From the NCBI GenBank assembly GCA_029298735.1, contig JANSLP010000543.1:1-12692 (forward strand): a stretch of DNA of 12,692 nt, given 5' to 3'. Origin of the DNA: Ophiostoma sp. CBS 140.51 (Eukaryota; Ascomycota; Sordariomycetes; Ophiostomatales; Ophiostomataceae). The translations under genes were made by a program, and so were the position numbers. A model generated the notes under the pieces. The model ran no database searches and had not been told where the DNA came from. It saw only the letters and a program-made list of their open reading frames with translations. Within the stretch, counting starts at the first letter, position 1. Each line of letters starts with the position of its first letter. Positions 1 through 7,636 of this stretch are shown in pieces.

Positions 1-123
1 CGTCTTTATCTCTGGGCGCGCCTTCCCAGCAACAGCACTCAGGATCGTGCCTTCCTCTCTTTGCCTTTCACACACTCTCTCTGAGGAAGCATGTGCTGTA
101 GCCAAAATTTAATCAGAAAACAT

Positions 124-250
124 AAAAAAAAAAAGCAGAAAACAAAGACTTATTCGGCAGCTGCCGACCAGGGTTCGGATCAGACTTGAAGCAATCTAAC
201 AAGACCGTGTTAATACCCGTTTGTTTTATCGGCTGCGCCACCTAGGCGCA
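124..250 (-). repeat. Possible Pol III-type (tRNA-derived, SINE-like) remnant
   Basis: Read on the minus strand, TGGCGCAGCCGA (229-240) matches the tRNA A-box TRGCNNAGYNGG at all but the last base. GATCCGAACCC (171-181) resembles a B-box with the second T of the T-loop changed to C. An uninterrupted T11 (124-134) could act as a Pol III terminator. Order and spacing suit a tRNA-derived unit, but neither the D-stem nor the T-stem pairs, so it is not a working tRNA. Chance similarity is quite possible. Confidence 0.22.
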
Positions 251-566
251 TAGAGTTAACGAAGCATCCATTTTATCAACGCCGCAATCAACTGACCCAA
301 AGTCTTATCCAGAGTGGACGCCCCGAGAAAGGGATTTTATGGTTCTTTTTACCACAACCTCTCCTGACTTACCATGGTGCTTTTGTACGTCGTAGATTTG
401 CAAACGTTCAGATAATCCGATTTATCAATATCCCTGCAAACAGCTTCCTTTTCGATTTGTTGTGTATCATCACACATCCGGCCGCTATGATACTAACAAT
501 GTACACCGGGTTAGCCCCATTTTCAGAAAATCCACAGTTCTTCGAATTTTGCCGGCTATATTTTTT

Positions 567-618
567 GGACACAGCCAACCACAGTGGACAGCCAACTTGA
601 CTGTCCGGTCTACCGGAC
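567..618. repeat. Cluster of short direct and inverted repeats
   Basis: GGACACAGCCAAC (567-579) recurs as GGACAGCCAAC (586-596). GGACAG (586-591) is the inverse of CTGTCC (601-606), and GTCCGGT (603-609) pairs perfectly with ACCGGAC (612-618) across a 2-base loop. Such nested repeats resemble the terminal or subterminal part of a DNA transposon or MITE. I found no matching second end in the window, so the assignment is tentative. Confidence 0.3.
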
Positions 619-834
619 CGGATATATGATCTATGACCGCACAAATAATATTGCTACATAATAAATACTGTAGTCACCGTGGTCCAGGCCCTGTCCGTCG
701 CATTTCCTTTTATTTAAGAAACAACTGTGCCCCAGTCACACAGAGGCTGATTGGACTTGGCCAAACAAACTCTGGATAATACCGATAATTAGTTGGTACT
801 GTATCCAACGCCCCTTGTCCCCTCCTCTTTTTAA

Positions 835-945
835 TTTTTTTTTTTTCGACTTTTTCGACTTTTTTATGCCGCGACTCGCTGTTTCGCTGTTTCGCGGGAG
901 ATTCTTGCATCTTACACATCTCTGTTTTTTTTTTTTTTTTTTTTT
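835..945 (+). promoter_or_regulatory. T-tract-rich probable promoter of the 1017 gene
   Basis: A T12 run (835-846), the phrase TTTTTCGAC repeated next to it, a duplicated GCTGTTTC, and a T21 run (925-945) precede the start codon at 1017 by 70-180 bp. Poly(dA:dT) tracts are common nucleosome-depleting promoter elements in fungi. The regulatory role is inferred from position only. Confidence 0.4.
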
Positions 946-1016
946 AACCACCTCCACAGTTTGAAAAGACCAGTCAAATTTACCTCGTTCTGTACGCAGT
1001 ACACAACACCACGACC

Positions 1017-1382
1017 ATGTCCAACTCCAATACTTCGAGCTGCCCGACGTCCCTCGTTCCTGTCGACCTACCCATCCCGCATAACCTTACCTACGCCGTC
1101 ATACCGGGCTTCAATGCGTCCGATCCGTGGATGGTCGATTGCTGCCACCCCAGTCCCGTGCACGTTGTAAATACCTGCTGGGAATGGTGCCAGCTCAACG
1201 GCACGAACAAGGATGAAGTCTCATCGGATTTCAACGCTTGTATGATTGCCAGCAAGCGCAACCTTTCGCAGTCCAACGGAGTGCTCATCCACATGTCCGG
1301 CACAACGTCAAACTCAAACAACCCCGTCACCTTTGTAGGAATGGCGCTGGTAGCGCTCACAGCCTCAGTTGTGTTGTTTTGA
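1017..1382 (+). CDS. Small six-cysteine protein with hydrophobic C-terminal tail (hypothetical)
   Basis: An intronless 121-residue frame starts in a good fungal context (ACGACCATG) and is the first ATG of its frame. Six cysteines are visible (C9, C42, C43, C54, C58, C75), including a CC pair and a CWEWC motif at 54-58. There are five N-glycosylation sequons (N5, N23, N33, N61, N82). Residues 103-121 are hydrophobic with small residues just before them, as in a GPI-attachment signal or a tail anchor. No hydrophobic N-terminal signal peptide is present, and no upstream in-frame ATG could supply one. Paired Cys, sequons and tail suggest a surface protein, yet the entry signal is missing, so a tail-anchored protein or an unrecognised upstream exon are alternatives. 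I do not recognise a named family. The frame is preceded by T-tracts and followed at once by a 7-bp tandem array. Confidence 0.55.
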   Translation: MSNSNTSSCPTSLVPVDLPIPHNLTYAVIPGFNASDPWMVDCCHPSPVHVVNTCWEWCQLNGTNKDEVSSDFNACMIASKRNLSQSNGVLIHMSGTTSNSNNPVTFVGMALVALTASVVLF

Positions 1383-1390
1383 TGGTGTGA

Positions 1391-1432
1391 GAGCTGAGAG
1401 CTGACGGCTGAGAGCTGGGAGGTAGGAGCTGA
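1391..1432 (+). repeat. 7-bp minisatellite (GAGCTGA)n just after a stop codon
   Basis: Six consecutive 7-bp units lie in perfect register: gagctga, gagctga, cggctga, gagctgg, gaggtag, gagctga. A more degenerate unit (ggtgtga, 1384-1390) precedes them. The array begins within ten bases of the TGA at 1380-1382, so it lies in the presumed 3' UTR of the small-protein gene. Confidence 0.75.
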
Positions 1433-1689
1433 GATCAGTGGCGGTTTGCGTTAGGATAAGATGCAATAGGGTAACTTTAGCTTGGATTAGATGGTGATTT
1501 ATATTTTTATTTTATCGGCCTCTTCTTTTGTTCGTTGGATAGTGACTAGAATGAGTCGAGGCGAGGGAAGAGTAATACGATGCGAGAGGATCATTTGCAT
1601 CGTGTATGGCAGCATAAGGAAATAGGGTTGAAGCATTAAAGTATTTTAAAGTCGATGTAATTATCATTGGGCGGATGTGGCGGCCCGGA

Positions 1690-1713
1690 CCGCACTTTCC
1701 CCGGACAGTGCGG
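1690..1713. repeat. GC-rich hairpin in AT-richer surroundings
   Basis: CCGCACT (1690-1696) pairs perfectly with AGTGCGG (1707-1713) around a 10-base loop. It sits within a local GC-rich patch that also contains CGG-A-CCG (1687-1693). Its function is unknown and it could be chance. Confidence 0.4.
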
Positions 1714-1927
1714 ACCTGGACAAGGAGAGAAGGAAGAGAAGGACGGTGGGGTGGGTACGTCATAGATGCAATGGAGTATGACAAGCGCGGTAGAGGGTAG
1801 AAGGCTAACGCTTAAAGTCTAAACTCCAAAAAAGACGAACACTGTCTGTCCGTCAAGCCCGTATAAGAAAATCGATGCCGTCGGGTTATCTGTCAGTAGA
1901 CTAGCCGAATCAGTCAATGAGGTTGAC

Positions 1928-1975
1928 GTCCTTGATACTGTCCTTGATACTGTCCTTGATACTATCCTTGATATC
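1928..1975 (+). repeat. 12-bp tandem repeat, four copies
   Basis: Three exact copies of GTCCTTGATACT (1928-1939, 1940-1951, 1952-1963) are followed by a diverged fourth, ATCCTTGATATC (1964-1975). The near identity of the first three implies a recent expansion. No frame around it looks coding. Confidence 0.85.
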
Positions 1976-2419
1976 TGTCCTTTTCAATTTAGTTATCTAA
2001 GCGAAGCCTGCGGCTGCCTTAATATTCGTCGTAAGCTGTAAGACGTTTGCTTTTTAAGGATCAAAGCCGAGGCTCCTTCAGGGCGTATCATTGCAGATTT
2101 CTAGGAACGTAAAAGAAACCAAGGATTCAAGAGGATTTAGAGCAATATTTATCGGTTCGTTGTAACCTATCAGTCGCTGCCATGCTGGCTGAAAGTTGCC
2201 CAGCTTGAGAGATGTTGCGGAGCTGTTCGAGGGAACCTTGAACGCCGTTCCTACCTCGCCAAGCTGCATGACTCGCGATCGGCTGTACCTTCTTCTGGTA
2301 TAGCTCCTTCTTGCAGGATTCAGTTGTGGGCTCTACTATTATTAAAGAAATAACTTTATTACGTTGGACTGTCTGGCCTGGTCCAAGTACTAACTTAATG
2401 CTACCCTGGTAATAATAGA

Positions 2420-2466
2420 GGACCAAATCTGGCCTAATGGAGTGTGACAGGGGTTAAATTTGGTCC
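2420..2466. repeat. 9-bp inverted repeat with 29-base spacer
   Basis: GGACCAAAT (2420-2428) is the exact inverse of ATTTGGTCC (2458-2466), and the similarity continues imperfectly a few bases inward. It may be a small hairpin or a remnant of terminal inverted repeats. Confidence 0.4.
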
Positions 2467-2722
2467 CATGCCAAAAATTAGTCGTCTCCTTGGAGCTTCA
2501 GCCTGCATTCTGATTTTTCTTTTATTACATATTCCTAGCTACATATATACGATACATACATAACATCCTCCATCTATCTAGTTCTTCTTTTATAGCAGCT
2601 TGCCCACCGCTGCGGGGTTTCTCCTTCTTCAGTAGTTAAGCAAATGACTTCATTACTCGCCTCCTAATGCAAGGCCTGCCCGATGTCTTATTTTTATCTA
2701 GTGATAGGAGTAGAGACAGCCG

Positions 2723-4247
2723 TTAGTTCTCTCCCCTGCCTCGTTTTCCCTTGCTCTTAACCGGCTTGTACGTCTTGACCATCTCAGGGCTCATATGCCT
2801 CTCTGCCGCCCACTAATCTTCTTCTTTCGGGCGGCCTGCGCACCGCAGCAGGTACTCTGTCTTTCTCTTCCGTATGCGTGTACGCAGCACGTCCTACACC
2901 GAGCCCTACATACTTCTCCTCGAACGTGTCCACAAGCTCGTCGTCGAGAATGTTTTCTCGAGGCTCCCAACTGTAGCATCCCTCCTGGGCCCACTTCACA
3001 AAATATTTCCTTCCCCATTTCCCAAGCAAGCAGTCGACTAGATATTCGTCGTTTGTTAGACTAGATAGGCCTGTTTTCTCCCGTCTGTTGGACGCCGACT
3101 GTGCCTCGTAGGCGACTGTGCGTTGGGGCATCGAGTGCCGAGCCTCACCATCATTTAGAGAAGCCTCCGAGGATGCTTGGTGGTCCTAAAGGGCTGGATT
3201 GATTGCGTCTTCCAGGAGAGCTGGAGGTGGTTGACTTCTCTTCCCGCATGCCGTGTGCGACACTGCCTCAAAGTCATCGTATCTGGTAGTATGTTCCGCA
3301 ACATTGTAGCTGCTAGAGCTTTTAAGAGGAGATAGGTCCACCGGTGCTACCCTATAAACAAACACTTCCACTCTGTGCTCATAGTGATAGGCCCCCGTCC
3401 TAGATATTCCGGGTAGCGGATAATCCTCGCAAGCTTGCTCTTGTCTGCTGTCGACAGGGTAGCTCTGCCATCCCTCCGATATACGAAGGCTGCTGACGCC
3501 CTCGGCATCAATAGCGCTTAACGAGGCAGACGATTCTGGCGTGGCCGGTGAATCGCTATCAAAACTAGACACCGTATCAAATACCGGCTTTCGGAGACCT
3601 AATAACGATGATGAGCTGTCCGATCCCGGTCCGCTGTTGGTCCCATCCGCCAAGACTGAACAACGATCTATGGGCGAGATATTCGAGAACTCGGGCTTAG
3701 CAGGGAACTCGGTGAGATAGCCGTGTATAAGACCAGCCGGTGTTGCAGCGGTTCGACGTATCTTGGCCGCGCCGGTCGATTTTCCTGTGGCTTCTGGGGC
3801 CTCTTCCGAGCGATCTCTCGATCTTCTTCTCGTTCTCAGCTTGGGAATGCTGTGGATGTCTTCGAAGTGCTGCCATAGATCCGCTTCTGCATGGCACACT
3901 ACGGGGTACCGGTCATCGGGACATGGCATCCGGCTTGAATCGAATCTCGCCCGGATGTATTTCGGGACGTAATCGTGGATGTGCCGCAGCCAATTGTTCC
4001 GATGTGTGTGCTGGTACATGCGCTTGGCGGCTGGGACGCTCTCGTCGCTCAGGCAGCCGGGGCAGTCCCCAGCGCACGCAATAGCGGTACGAAAGACGAC
4101 TGGATCGCAGCGGAAAGGTGTTTCTTGGTTGTCGATATGACCTTGGCAGTGAGCCTTTCAGTCGGCCTTGCTCGTCTCCCAGCCACTGCATAGGAAGCAG
4201 AACTGGGCAAAGCCGGATTGCGCTTTGTGATACATTTCGTAGCAAGA
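2723..4247 (-). pseudogene. Broken C2H2 zinc-finger / double-chromodomain gene (repeat-family remnant)
   Basis: Finger 1 (4137-4199) fits C-x2-C-x12-H-x3-H exactly if an internal TGA (4158-4160) counts as one residue. CPGC with a following W-x2-H segment, where a Tyr (3969-3971) stands where a His is expected, and a third C/H group ending DLWQHFEDIH form further fingers. A Ser-rich linker of about 200 codons follows, then an in-frame TAG (3186-3188), 18 open codons and a chromodomain (2916-3047) with EYLVD, YFVKW and SWEPREN. The frame shifts near 2890-2905, after which a second chromo-like segment is readable (2765-2890: EYLLR, then W and SPEMVKTYK). It is broken by TAG at 2813-2815 and ends at TAA 2723-2725. 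Upstream, TAA/TAG (4257-4262) close the frame, so the 5' part is missing or out of frame. Similar finger blocks are known at the C-termini of fungal DUF3435 (FluG-like, tyrosine-recombinase-related) proteins; I recall this only as a family resemblance. A Ty3-type origin of the chromodomain is an alternative. Confidence 0.7.
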
Positions 4248-4807
4248 AAGCACATGTTACTAGACAGCAGCCATCTGCAGGGAAAATTCCATCGAGCCTC
4301 CAGTGCGCGAAGACTCTATATTAATAGAAATCCGTAGCAGCATAGATACCAGGAATCATATAAAACACTGTCAGCACGAAAAGACTCTGCAACAACTGCT
4401 GGGACTCATTTATGGCCTCCTCCCTCTGAGACCATGTACACATTTTGGATCCCTTGTTTGTGCTTGGAGTCGTATGCTTTTAACCGTACACATGCTGCTG
4501 TGGCGCAGGTATCGAGACAGCGCAGACCTGTGCACGCCTATGCAGACATGCTTAGCGCCGGTGCCAGACTGTGCAGCGCCGGTGCTTGGCCCCCAAAGAC
4601 GAGTCGTGATTTGTATGGGACAAGATGAATAGATTCGGCTACTATAACATATATACATGTAGAGCCTGGCGGCCAGAAGGGGAAAGAAAAGAAGTCAGAC
4701 TATATAGAGCAGACACGTCATGATAATAGCCTTAGAACGAGGATGTCAACCTGTCAAGGTTGTCATTTCCGTAGCCGTATCAAATGACCAATGGTGCCAT
4801 CCCATAT
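4248..4807. other. Spacer between pseudogene and transporter 3' end
   Basis: No gene seen. Minus-strand codons around 4270-4310 weakly continue the pseudogene in another frame (an RW..PCRW-like segment), but this is too diverged to claim. The part next to 4780 should contain the transporter's 3' UTR. The short frames on both strands overlap and look accidental. Confidence 0.45.
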
Positions 4808-6445
4808 TTACTCGACATGCTTGGCCACGGCCGTGATGGCAGCGTCCTTGGCCTGCAGCTCGACCTCTGTGACGGTGTCGACGTTCTTCTTGCGGCCCCA
4901 CTTGCGCGGCGGCACACCCTGGCGGTACAGATCGTCAATCTCGTCGAGGGTGCGGCGAGCGGTCTCGGGCAGCAAAAAGTAGGAGTATATGACAACAATC
5001 AGAGCGCAGCCGCCAAAAATCAAGTAAGCCTTGGCGCCCAGGTTGCCGGCATCCGGGTTGATGATTTGCGGTGTGGCAAATGTGGTGATAATAGCCGTGG
5101 CGTACGACCAGAAGAGGGTCCAGGTCATGGTGGGTTCACGCAGCTTGGCGTCGGGGATCTCGGTGGGGAAGATGTACGCCAAGCTCTGGAAGGAGGCGGC
5201 GTTGACAAAGGCAAAGATACAGCTGAGGGCGGCGAGGCCGAGAATCTGCGGGTTGGTCTTCAAGCCACCGCAGGCCAGGCCGCCAGCGGTGAAATCGAGG
5301 ACAACTAGTGTAGAAATGCCACCCAGAGCGACGGTACGACGACCCAGACGATCCGACAGGAAAGGGCCGACCATGTTGCCCAGGAACTGCAGGAGGAAAA
5401 CGAGAATGGTCATCAAAAATGCATTGCTGACACCGGCCTGCACAAAGAGCACAGTCGAGTAGGTAATGGCCAGGGACTGACCGCCAACCTGTCCCGCAGG
5501 CAAGTACGACGAGGCCATGAACGTGCGTGCCCAGTTCTTGCGCGCCAAAATCTCCTTGAAGCGAACGGAACTCTTGGCCTCACTGGCGGCGGCTAGGACG
5601 GCGGCGATGCTGTTGATTTCATGGTCGACAATGGCCTCATTCTGACGGCGGAGCTTCAGGAGCTGGGTACGGGCATCCCCAATGCGGCCCTTGGACACCA
5701 ACCAGGCAGGGGACTCGGTAAGGAAAAGGGACATGATGAAGAGGAGACCAGCCAGAGCGGCCTGAACAGCCAGAGGGATCTTGTACTGGCGGTCATCCAT
5801 GAGCTTGGCTGTGCCCCAGACGACGACAGTGGCAATGACCGAAGAGGCACCCGAACCAGCAGCGGCCATACCAGTAACACGACCACGGACGTGGGCAGGG
5901 ACCAGCTCGGCCATGAATAGGGGGACGACACTCGTCAGGATGCTGATGCCAATGTTGTTCCACAGACGACCAACAATCATGGCGGCCATGTTGGGAGCGA
6001 ACAGCTGGAGGAACGAACCCGGGACCGAGGTCAGGGCATAGGCGATGAGCATGGTGTTCTTGCGGCCGAGCCAGCGCTGAAGAGGCACACCAATAAAGGC
6101 ACCAAGGACAGCACCGACAAGAGGCACACAGACAAGCAGGTCGAGGTCGTTGGCGGTAAAGGCGAAGCTGCCCACGCTCTTGGCATCGCCGTACTTCAAG
6201 ACGAATAGCGGGAGAGAGACGAGAGGCGAGGTGACGGCATTGTCGTAGCCGAACAGGACCATGGCCATGGCGATGGTGGCCACTAAAGGTGTTAGTATAA
6301 GTAAATTCAGTTCCATGTCAACGTGTGTATACGTACAGTTGTAGGCCAACCGCAAGTTGAACCAGTCTTTGAAGGCCGGCTGTGTAGCAACCTGCTCTGT
6401 ATGCTCGTCCGCCATCTTCAAGTCGCTGTGCATCTCAACGTGCAT
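4808..6445 (-). CDS. MFS transporter, sugar-porter-like
   Basis: Predicted plasma-membrane symporter of about 527 residues, the usual length for fungal sugar porters. A 54-bp intron (6283-6336) starts GTACGT and ends TTTAG, with the branch site TACTAACA. Its length is a multiple of three and it is stop-free, so the unspliced frame is also open; removal joins Asn36 to Leu37 and clears a non-MFS insert before the first membrane segment. Motifs in the spliced protein are GYDNAV (48-53), RWLGRKN (106-112), GRLWNN through PLFMAELVPAHVRGR (141-171), ESPAWLVSKGR (226-236), a DRLGRR loop, and PETARRTLDEIDDLYRQG from 475. The helix-7 QQxxGxN hexose motif is replaced by a QVGGQS version, so the substrate may not be a simple hexose. 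ATGs at codons 1, 5 and 11 are all in frame; the first has the best context (CAACATG). It is transcribed divergently from the hydrolase. Confidence 0.93.
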   Translation of the reverse strand: MHVEMHSDLKMADEHTEQVATQPAFKDWFNLRLAYNCTYTHVDMELNLLILTPLVATIAMAMVLFGYDNAVTSPLVSLPLFVLKYGDAKSVGSFAFTANDLDLLVCVPLVGAVLGAFIGVPLQRWLGRKNTMLIAYALTSVPGSFLQLFAPNMAAMIVGRLWNNIGISILTSVVPLFMAELVPAHVRGRVTGMAAAGSGASSVIATVVVWGTAKLMDDRQYKIPLAVQAALAGLLFIMSLFLTESPAWLVSKGRIGDARTQLLKLRRQNEAIVDHEINSIAAVLAAASEAKSSVRFKEILARKNWARTFMASSYLPAGQVGGQSLAITYSTVLFVQAGVSNAFLMTILVFLLQFLGNMVGPFLSDRLGRRTVALGGISTLVVLDFTAGGLACGGLKTNPQILGLAALSCIFAFVNAASFQSLAYIFPTEIPDAKLREPTMTWTLFWSYATAIITTFATPQIINPDAGNLGAKAYLIFGGCALIVVIYSYFLLPETARRTLDEIDDLYRQGVPPRKWGRKKNVDTVTEVELQAKDAAITAVAKHVE

Positions 6446-6627
6446 GTTGGCGTGTGAAGGATTGAAGTGAGTTTCGTATAAAGTGAGAGTAATGTCGAAC
6501 TCTGAACCTGTTTGTCGACTGTTGATGCTGTGTCGACTCTTTGGACTTGGTAGTATCGACTATCAAAGAACCACGAGGTAACTGGCGATCAGGCACCTTT
6601 TATGTCACAGGATGGGGAAAACAGTTC

Positions 6628-6762
6628 CTGGGGAAAAAGCGTGGTGGCATTCAAAATGCCAAGTCATGGAATCTGGGACAGCCACGAAATTGGGGGAGAC
6701 GCTGACACAGTCTGGGACATGGTCTGGGGAAACGGGTGTACGCCGTCTGGTGCCGTCTGGGG
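6628..6762 (+). promoter_or_regulatory. Three candidate CreA/Mig1-type boxes
   Basis: CTGGGG occurs at 6628-6633, 6724-6729 and 6757-6762, each matching the CreA consensus SYGGRG, and all in the same orientation. Two lie 33 bp apart, and CreA often acts through paired sites. A further match (CCGGGG) lies at 7276-7281. Such short sites also arise by chance. Confidence 0.35.
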
Positions 6763-7276
6763 AAGAAGAAAGAAAAACGAGCCGCGACCGTGGAATCAGA
6801 GACAATTCTCCACAGTCGTGATCTTTCGGTTCAAAATGCTCATGCGTGGAGAATAGGACGAGCAAGGCTAGATTGTTCCTTCCCCCACTCCACACAGAAA
6901 CTAAACTGGTTTCGTGGGTGTTGGTTCGATAGGAGACAGACAAGCGAGTCCGAAGGTGGCTAGCATCCAAAAAATTGGGGGAACATTTGGGAGGATGGAG
7001 GCTAAAGTGCTCAAAGTGAATGTGTCTGGAGCGGCCAGGGCGAGAATGGACGAGAATGAGGAGCTATCGCTCGTTGTTGGAAAAGGCCCTTTGGAGTTTG
7101 TTAGGGTATTAGTGGCCCGTCCCCTTTCTCTCTTTCCTGGGCAGAGTCCGAGATAAAGCCCGAGTTAAGTACCGACACTAGTGACAATTGGGAGGGAAAG
7201 GTGTGGGCTCTCCTCTTTTCTTGACTTTCAGCCTCCTCATTCTCTAGACCTCCTCAGCTTGGCCCATCTTGTCGTC

Positions 7277-7290
7277 CGGGGTAGATTCCG
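7277..7290. promoter_or_regulatory. CGG-N8-CCG candidate Zn2Cys6 binding site
   Basis: CGG (7277-7279) and CCG (7288-7290) form an everted-triplet palindrome with an 8-bp spacer, flanked by GTCG and CGAC. It lies about 350 bp upstream of the hydrolase start. Dimeric Zn2Cys6 regulators bind paired CGG triplets, and one such regulator is encoded at 9193-11050. The link is inference. Confidence 0.3.
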
Positions 7291-7636
7291 CGACAAGGAC
7301 CGAGACAAAATAGCAAGAAAGCAACAATGGACACGAGAATCATCACCTCCAACCATGTACTTGCAATCCGAGAAGCCGAGACGGATCGTTGCCAAAATCC
7401 GGTCTTTGGTACATAAGTCGATATCCAGGGTCTCGTTATAGTAGGAAATTATAACTAACAACAGCAGTCAAACAACATACAATCGATAAACAATCAACCA
7501 ACAACACAGACAATCCACCAAGAGCCCTCACAATTTACCACTGTCTTACTTGACGTTATTCAATTGCACATAATTTTTGCAACAGTCCTCGACAACATCC
7601 TTCCAGCCTTCACATCATCACATCCTCACATTCAAA

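Larger units (their letters stand above)
1..1016. other. Gene-free left flank
   Basis: No open frame here looks coding: the longest ones are short, cross AT-rich sequence and show no motif I recognise. Visible structures are an A11 run (124-134), a perfect 6-bp hairpin TGCGCC/GGCGCA (234-250), a cluster of short direct and inverted repeats (567-618), and T-tracts upstream of the first gene. The stretch probably mixes an intergenic spacer with old repeat debris; this is inference from composition. Confidence 0.5.
1433..2722. other. Gene-poor spacer with short repeats
   Basis: About 1.3 kb with no convincing gene. Minus-strand frames of 63-99 codons (2078-2426) overlap each other and show no recognisable motif. 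The stretch holds a 7-bp hairpin (1690-1713), a 12-bp tandem array (1928-1975) and an inverted repeat (2420-2466). Part may be decayed sequence downstream of the chromodomain pseudogene. Confidence 0.5.
6446..7636. promoter_or_regulatory. Shared divergent intergenic region (transporter/hydrolase)
   Basis: 1.19 kb separates the two divergent start codons and holds overlapping short frames on both strands, none with a recognisable domain. The transporter side has TGTCGACT twice (6513-6520, 6531-6538). The middle carries CTGGGG boxes and repeated TCTGGGACA phrases. The hydrolase side has a CGG-N8-CCG palindrome and a CA-rich leader (about 7451-7636), typical of fungal 5' UTRs. Co-regulation from this region is inference. 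Confidence 0.5.

Noticed and set aside
161..255. A functional tRNA gene
   Set aside because: A- and B-box-like motifs exist but neither the D-stem nor the T-stem pairs and no acceptor stem can be formed.
408..957. Minus-strand frames of 69-78 codons in the left flank
   Set aside because: Lys-rich reading of poly-T tracts or AT-rich repeat sequence, with no recognisable domain.
2078..2426. Minus-strand frames downstream of the chromodomain remnant, considered as a further part of the element
   Set aside because: The pseudogene has its own stop at 2723-2725, and these frames carry no reverse transcriptase, integrase or other known motif.
3740..4084. 114-codon plus-strand frame over the zinc-finger remnant
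   Set aside because: The minus strand shows finger and chromodomain motifs over the same span; the plus frame shows none.
4784..6041. Long plus-strand frames opposite the transporter gene (for example 4784-5308, 5031-5462)
   Set aside because: They lie antisense to a well-supported MFS coding sequence, have no domain of their own and arise from its GC-rich codon use.
6602..7156. Short frames on both strands in the divergent intergenic region
   Set aside because: No motif, overlapping on both strands, repetitive CTGGGG/GGAC phrases; better explained as promoter DNA.
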